Assembly: GCA_002338615.1 (NCBI GenBank)
Contig: DDIS01000116.1
Coordinates: 1,132-12,065, forward strand
Origin: Proteobacteria bacterium UBA1844
Lineage (GTDB): Bacteria; Pseudomonadota; Gammaproteobacteria; Steroidobacterales; Woeseiaceae
Direction of reading: 5' to 3'
DNA: 10,934 nt
A program made the translations under genes and the position numbers. The notes under the pieces were generated by a model, which saw only the letters and a list, made by a program, of their open reading frames with translations, had not been told where the DNA came from and did not search any database. Below are positions 8,301 through 10,934 of the stretch, one piece after another (position 1 is the stretch's first letter; each line of letters begins with the position of its first letter).

Positions 8301-8776
8301 CTGCGCGCACCATTATTGCGATACAGGCGGTTAGCGGCGGTACTGCGATTGCCGATCAGAATATCGAGGTCGCTGTCACCATCAACGTCTGCCACATCGA
8401 CCGAATCGGACCTTTCAGTGCTCCCGTCGAGGTCCACAGGCGGAAGGAAACCGCCTGCACCATCACCCCAGAAAATCTGGTTGGTCTCGTTGGTCGCGTC
8501 ATTCGCGACGACGAGATCCGGAGAGCCGTCACCGTCGAGATCCGCAACGACAACCGATCGCGTCGATGTGTTGCCTCCAACACTGCTGACGGTGGTGGCA
8601 TTCTGCAATGCCGACATCGCGGGAATACCGATGGCTAGTCCCAGCACAGCGAGCAGCGAGCCAAGTAATGCGTGGCTTACCCGTCCGGTCTGGCGTGTCT
8701 GAAGTGCTGTGCATGAAGCAATCGTTCCGCGTACGAAACGTACTGCCCTACAGCTGGTTTTGGCGCTCAATGTCAT
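5393..8776 (-). CDS. Large secreted FG-GAP/Ig-repeat adhesin with C-terminal sorting tail
   Basis: This 1127-aa protein is numbered here from the ATG at 8776. The open frame reaches 8857, but that codon is TTG. An extended signal peptide has its hydrophobic core at about 36-55 and likely cleavage after AMSA (residue 56). Seven FG-GAP/VCBS-type calcium-loop repeats (DLDGDGSPDLVV type) fall at about 79-93, 129-143, 183-197, 234-247 (degenerate), 287-301, 339-353 and 405-419. Then come two cadherin/He_PIG-like domains (433-623), a cadherin_3-like domain with NDSDPDGDTLSF (about 628-738), and four DUF5011-like Ig domains (about 749-830, 832-916, 920-998, 1002-1081). The tail is PPPPS, seven Gly (1091-1097), a hydrophobic stretch (about 1104-1117) and RRLRLHRR. 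That is a GlyGly-CTERM/exosortase-like anchoring signal of unresolved subtype. It is probably a calcium-binding cell-surface or matrix adhesin. The role is inferred; the domain reading is firm. Confidence 0.85.
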   Translation of the reverse strand: MTLSAKTSCRAVRFVRGTIASCTALQTRQTGRVSHALLGSLLAVLGLAIGIPAMSALQNATTVSSVGGNTSTRSVVVADLDGDGSPDLVVANDATNETNQIFWGDGAGGFLPPVDLDGSTERSDSVDVADVDGDSDLDILIGNRSTAANRLYRNNGARSFSFLDQNALSTVMTSRHTSDANFVDVNGDGDPDVVVTNRGSGNMVFIGGAMAGFSVNGTLNGSASTDSSSSAIGRFTNDSSPDLIIGNRENQRNDLYVNNGSAAGFPFDTRRDLSPDANYTDWVAAADLNNDGWDDVIIGNREQPNQYMLNNQSNDNNNLFFPARQISPDADYTREIRVIDIDHDGDLDIIAANNESSKNKLYLNLFIESGSTSVSFSDAIELPGSPDASTSISICGPDSDVDPTCDLDGDGDNDIIFGNYLSPNRIYTNNNEIPEIVSLPVTGAVVGEAYSYTVIATDTDFGQALTISSAGNLNGFTLTPDGSDPRRATLAGTPGAPGALDFSLIVNDGTDDSAPHEFTVNVVASNAAPVFTSAAPPTTFAEKGDASFNHLLTASDAEDAPAALVYSAPVKPGWMTVTDNGNGTATLGGAPGQHDIGNYALVVRVTDTGGRIAEQSVMLTITDGNDKPIAGTDLICLTSAGETRTILGTPTLHPYYGVNNLLWNDSDPDGDTLSFVTGQITQGPNAGTVDIQTDGTFSYTHDGSAATSDSFRYQITDNVGGGEVRFDRGLVEVRFVTDPMCQNAGVNNPPVITVTPTTVEIMMGDTWDDAAALAGVTATDAQDGDITANIVIGGDVVDVNAAGDYVVTYDVTDSGGLHPLVPANRTVTVLDTEAPVITVSPLVVSIAVGSTWDDAAARNGVAATDNVDDDAALTAAIVVGGDTVDTATVGTYFVTYNVSDDAGNAAVEVSRTVNVETNPDTVAPVITITGANPASVVVGGTYTDAGATAMDDVDGDITADIVTTDDVDETTVGAYTVTYTVADSAGNETTATRTVNVTAAADTTPPVITLIGSASMSLTVGNTYNEPGATATDDVDGDISANIVIGGSVNTAAAGTYTVTYDVSDSSGNDATQVTRTVTVTAVVTPPPPSGGGGGGGATSIPELLGLMLLFMVVMSGRRLRLHRRST
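5486..5523 (-). repeat. Low-complexity Pro/Gly linker DNA with self-complementarity
   Basis: The codons for the PPPPS-Gly7 linker form CCACC (5502-5506) facing GGTGG (5511-5515), with flanking imperfect pairing of GCC/GGT-type triplets. It is a likely spot for replication slippage that would change the number of prolines and glycines before the sorting tail. Confidence 0.5.
5594..5854. repeat. Direct repeat between DUF5011-encoding segments
   Basis: The 15-mer GTAGGTTACGGTGTA occurs exactly at 5594-5608 and 5840-5854, 246 bp (82 codons) apart, matching the period of the DUF5011-like domains. It points to domain duplication and could permit loss or gain of one domain by recombination. Confidence 0.7.
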
Positions 8777-8964
8777 GACAATACCCGTAGTTTGTGGTGT
8801 TGTTTTCTTCCAACAAGTTAATTTTGGTTTAGCTGCCGGAAGGGTGGTTTGGTGCAATTATTGTTCTTTTGCTGGTCCGGCATGGAAGCTTGGGTCTGCG
8901 TCCCCTGGCTCCCTGCACGGGTCGTAATTATTGTGACAGTATCCTCAGTTCTCGCAAAAATTCC

Positions 8965-8978
8965 GTGATCCGGGTCAC
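8965..8978. promoter_or_regulatory. CRP/Vfr/Clp-like operator
   Basis: GTGA-TCCGGG-TCAC followed by A matches the CRP family consensus TGTGA-N6-TCACA at 9 of 10 positions, with A-rich sequence on both sides. It sits between the divergent adhesin and flippase genes. CRP homologues (Vfr, and c-di-GMP-responsive Clp in Xanthomonas) control EPS and adhesion genes in gammaproteobacteria, so it may control either gene. Which promoter it serves is not clear. Confidence 0.55.
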
Positions 8979-9101
8979 AAAAAGTCGTCTATTGGCGATC
9001 TTATGTCAAGTGGAGTCTGACGGGTACCGCGCGCCGATTGTGGCGAGGTTGCCGGCTATCCATTGTTTCCGTTCGTTGTTGCCTGATTCCGACAATAGCA
9101 G

Positions 9102-9146
9102 CAATTTCCGATAGCCAGCCGGCGATTTACCAGAATCGGGAAATTG
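9102..9146. promoter_or_regulatory. Spaced dyad upstream of the flippase gene
   Basis: CAATTTCC (9102-9109) and GGAAATTG (9139-9146) are perfect inverted arms 29 nt apart, and the match continues inward as GAT/ATC after one bulged G. It could be a leader stem or paired operator half-sites. Evidence is limited to symmetry. Confidence 0.25.
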
Positions 9147-9201
9147 TTTGCACGTGGTGCGCGCCGGGTCAGCACTATGCCCATAGCAATGGACACGCGG
9201 C

Positions 9202-9205
9202 AGGA
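9202..9205 (+). promoter_or_regulatory. Candidate ribosome binding site for the flippase gene
   Basis: AGGA lies 7 nt before the ATG at 9213. It is the best-spaced SD among several in-frame starts (TTG 9144; ATG 9177, 9189, 9213, 9255, 9267), so it decides the start chosen. It overlaps a REP-like 12-mer. Confidence 0.45.
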
Positions 9206-9212
9206 TGTCGTT

Positions 9213-10739
9213 ATGATCGTCGCACCTTTAAAGGATCTGCAAATCGGGCGCCCGATGGCAAAAAAAATGACGACCCGCGGCGATGTGCTGCAACTGACGT
9301 TTGCAAATGGAATCGAGTCCGCGCTGCGCATGGTCATTCCGATCGTGCTGGTGCGACTGCTCAGCCAGGAGGAATTTGGCCAATACCGTCTATTCTGGCT
9401 GATCGGCAATACCCTGTTGATGTTCGTGCCGCTCGGAATTGGTCGCAGCCTGCTGTACTTCCTGCCGCGCTCAACGCCGGCGGAACGAGGCGCCTTCGTC
9501 AGCCAGTCGATTTTCTATTTCGTTGTTGTCAGTTTGCCGATAGCGGCCTGCCTTTCATTTGCACCGGCGTGGCTGCCGCAGACGATCACCGGATTGACGG
9601 ATCCGCCGCTCGTGCTCGGCGCATTCATTTTCACTTGGTTAGTTGCCTCACTGATAACGGTGCTGCCGAATGCAGACCGAAATATCCGTTGGCAGTCCAT
9701 AGCAATTGCCTCCTTAGCAATTGTGCGAACTGCGCTAATAGTTGCAGTCGCATGGTTTACCCGCGACCTGCAGGCGGTTTTTCTGGCGCTACTGGCGTTC
9801 ACCAGTCTGCAATGTCTGCTACTTGGGTATTACATCATCACACGCCACGGCAAGTATCTTGGTTGGCCTAAGCTGGCCGGACTGCGGCGCCAATTCACCT
9901 ATTCCGCGCCATTCGGCCTTTCGGGCATTCTCGCGCGGTCACGTCGGCAAATTGAGCAATGGATTGTCGTGTTTCTCTTTTCAGCCCAGTCGCTTGCGAT
10001 TTTTTCAATTGCGGTGAGCTTCAATGGCTTTTTGGGTCTGCTCCGATCATCGGTCGGAAATGTCGTGCTGCCAAAGATGAGCCGCACTCATGCCGGCGGT
10101 GATGTAGGCAGAGCGCTTGACCTCAATAATCGCGGCAATCTCTCAATCTGCTTTCTCGTGTACCCGTTTATCGCTTTTATCTGGATTTTTGCAGACCCCC
10201 TGGTTAGCTTGCTGTACACAAGTTCGTACCTGGAGGCGGTGCCGGTTTTGCGCGTGTACGCATTGAACATGCTGGTCATGAGCGTAGAGCTGTCCACAGT
10301 GCTGCTAATATACGAGCAAGGCCGCTATGTGATGCTGGTGAGCGCAGGGGTTCTGATAGGCGCGTCAATTCTCAGTTATATTGGCGCACTGCAATTTGGT
10401 TTGCCGGGCGTTGCGATAGGAGGACTTATCGGGACTATGATTACCCGTTGGCTAAATTTCAGGCGCGCCGCCAAAATGCTGGGCATCCGTTTTCAAGAAG
10501 TTCAGGACTGGGCCACATTGCGCAGAATGTTGCTTGCGGCGGTGCTGGCAGGGGTGGTTGCCTACTACGCGATTGACGCTGTAAGGGTCCTGAACAATCC
10601 TGTAGAAATTCTGATCAGCGGTTTCGCTACGCTAGGTGTTTGCTACATGGCGCTTAGTTACCTGTTGCGGTTTTTATGGGTACCCAAAAGTATGCTTGGT
10701 TGGCAGCAATGGCCAGCGTCAGATAACAGCCTAAAGTAG
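9213..10739 (+). CDS. Polysaccharide flippase, Wzx/MOP family
   Basis: This is a 508-aa polytopic inner-membrane protein with roughly 12-14 hydrophobic segments. The N-terminal part has the hallmark of lipopolysaccharide/EPS flippases of the MOP superfamily: a first helix ending in VRLLSQEEFGQYRLFWLIGN, then a second helix leading to GIGRSLLYFLPRS. A second repeat-like segment follows the central loop (FTYSAPFGLSGILARSRRQI, then FLFSAQSLAIFSIAVSF), where family members have a helix pair. The C-terminal half (PVLRVYALNMLVMSVE...) matches the Polysacc_synt_C pattern. It would flip undecaprenyl-PP-linked repeat units to the periplasm, acting after the WcaJ-like enzyme. Start 9213 is chosen for its SD, but 9255 would equally begin close to the first helix. 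It is followed 32 nt later by another gene on the same strand, so probably an operon. Confidence 0.9.
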   Translation: MIVAPLKDLQIGRPMAKKMTTRGDVLQLTFANGIESALRMVIPIVLVRLLSQEEFGQYRLFWLIGNTLLMFVPLGIGRSLLYFLPRSTPAERGAFVSQSIFYFVVVSLPIAACLSFAPAWLPQTITGLTDPPLVLGAFIFTWLVASLITVLPNADRNIRWQSIAIASLAIVRTALIVAVAWFTRDLQAVFLALLAFTSLQCLLLGYYIITRHGKYLGWPKLAGLRRQFTYSAPFGLSGILARSRRQIEQWIVVFLFSAQSLAIFSIAVSFNGFLGLLRSSVGNVVLPKMSRTHAGGDVGRALDLNNRGNLSICFLVYPFIAFIWIFADPLVSLLYTSSYLEAVPVLRVYALNMLVMSVELSTVLLIYEQGRYVMLVSAGVLIGASILSYIGALQFGLPGVAIGGLIGTMITRWLNFRRAAKMLGIRFQEVQDWATLRRMLLAAVLAGVVAYYAIDAVRVLNNPVEILISGFATLGVCYMALSYLLRFLWVPKSMLGWQQWPASDNSLK

Positions 10740-10753
10740 CAGGCTACCTGTGC

Positions 10754-10760
10754 GAGGGGT
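10754..10760 (+). promoter_or_regulatory. Ribosome binding site of the partial terminal gene
   Basis: GAGGGGT lies 11 nt before the ATG at 10772 and supports that start in a gene cut by the window edge. Confidence 0.55.
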
Positions 10761-10771
10761 GAAATAGCGAA

Positions 10772-10934
10772 ATGCGACCAATTGCAGAGATATTGTCGAG
10801 GCCATTGGCGAGCGATTTTTGGAAGTATCGGGTGCTGGCGCCTGAAATAGCGTGTTCTGATGATATTTCCAGGGCGTTGCGGGTTATCCACGGTCGCTGG
10901 CCGGAGACAGTGCGGCAGGGTTTACCCGCCGCAG
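10772..10934 (+). CDS. Unrecognised gene, 5' part only
   Basis: An open frame begins at ATG 10772 after a good SD and stays open to the window end (54 codons). The visible protein starts MRPIAEILSRPLASDFWKYR and continues VLAPEIACSDDISRALRVIH; it is soluble-looking, with no signal peptide or membrane segment. I do not recognise a family. Its place 32 nt after the flippase suggests it belongs to the same EPS operon, for example as a sugar-transfer or modification enzyme, but nothing in the residues shows this. The end of the window is incomplete for this gene. Confidence 0.6.
   Translation, partial: MRPIAEILSRPLASDFWKYRVLAPEIACSDDISRALRVIHGRWPETVRQGLPAA

Larger units (their letters stand above)
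8777..9212. other. Divergent intergenic region (adhesin / flippase)
   Basis: About 436 bp separate the two divergent genes and should hold both promoters. I see a CRP-like site (8965-8978), a spaced dyad near the flippase start (9102-9146), and a REP-like 12-mer (9196-9207). No strong sigma-70 -35/-10 pair or sigma-54 GG-N10-GC site was found. On the minus strand TTGCGA (8957-8952) and AATAAT (8932-8927) are a possible but poor pair with 19-bp spacing. Confidence 0.5.

Noticed and set aside
8777..8857. 27-codon N-terminal extension of the adhesin (TTG start at 8857)
   Set aside because: It adds a polar stretch before an already long signal peptide; the ATG at 8776 is simpler, though its SD is weak.
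9021..9060. Sigma-54-like TGGCGAGGTTGC near the flippase
   Set aside because: The GG-to-GC spacing is 7 rather than the required 10 bases.

Overview
The window is a chromosomal exopolysaccharide (EPS) / surface-polysaccharide region. It is probably from a gammaproteobacterium of moderately high GC. That assignment rests on an outer-membrane beta-barrel protein (so a Gram-negative cell), REP-type palindromes of the AGCGGCATCCTGCCGCGA kind with a REP-associated tyrosine transposase (RAYT) relic, and a CRP-like operator. The genus cannot be read from the sequence.

Layout. 1-83: compact REP/BIME-like repeat cluster, cut by the window edge. 120-1505 (+): UDP-glucose 6-dehydrogenase. 1558-2796 (+): secreted outer-membrane beta-barrel protein, probably in the same operon. 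2800-3724: an island bounded by a near-perfect 29-bp inverted repeat, holding a RAYT-type Y1 transposase gene that has lost its catalytic core and carries an in-frame stop. 3727-5133 (-): polyprenyl-phosphate sugar-1-phosphate transferase (WcaJ family). 5313-5370: a long two-tier palindrome. 5393-8776 (-): a very large secreted protein with FG-GAP/VCBS repeats, cadherin/Ig-like domains, four DUF5011-like Ig domains and a Gly-rich, hydrophobic, basic C-terminal sorting tail. 8777-9212: divergent intergenic region with a CRP/Vfr/Clp-like site. 9213-10739 (+): Wzx-type flippase. 10772 to the end (+): start of an unrecognised gene.

How the genes fit together. Ugd makes UDP-glucuronate. The WcaJ-like enzyme loads the first sugar phosphate onto undecaprenyl phosphate at the inner membrane. 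The flippase moves the lipid-linked repeat unit across that membrane. The beta-barrel protein may act at the outer membrane in export or anchoring. The large FG-GAP/Ig protein looks like a surface or matrix adhesin. No polymerase, Wza/Wzc or glycosyltransferase is visible here, so the locus must continue outside the window.

The most interesting points are the decayed RAYT island with mirrored ends next to a REP cluster, the sorting-tail adhesin inside an EPS locus, and the CRP-like operator between the adhesin and the flippase. I see no CRISPR array, tRNA, rRNA or clearly new multi-gene system.
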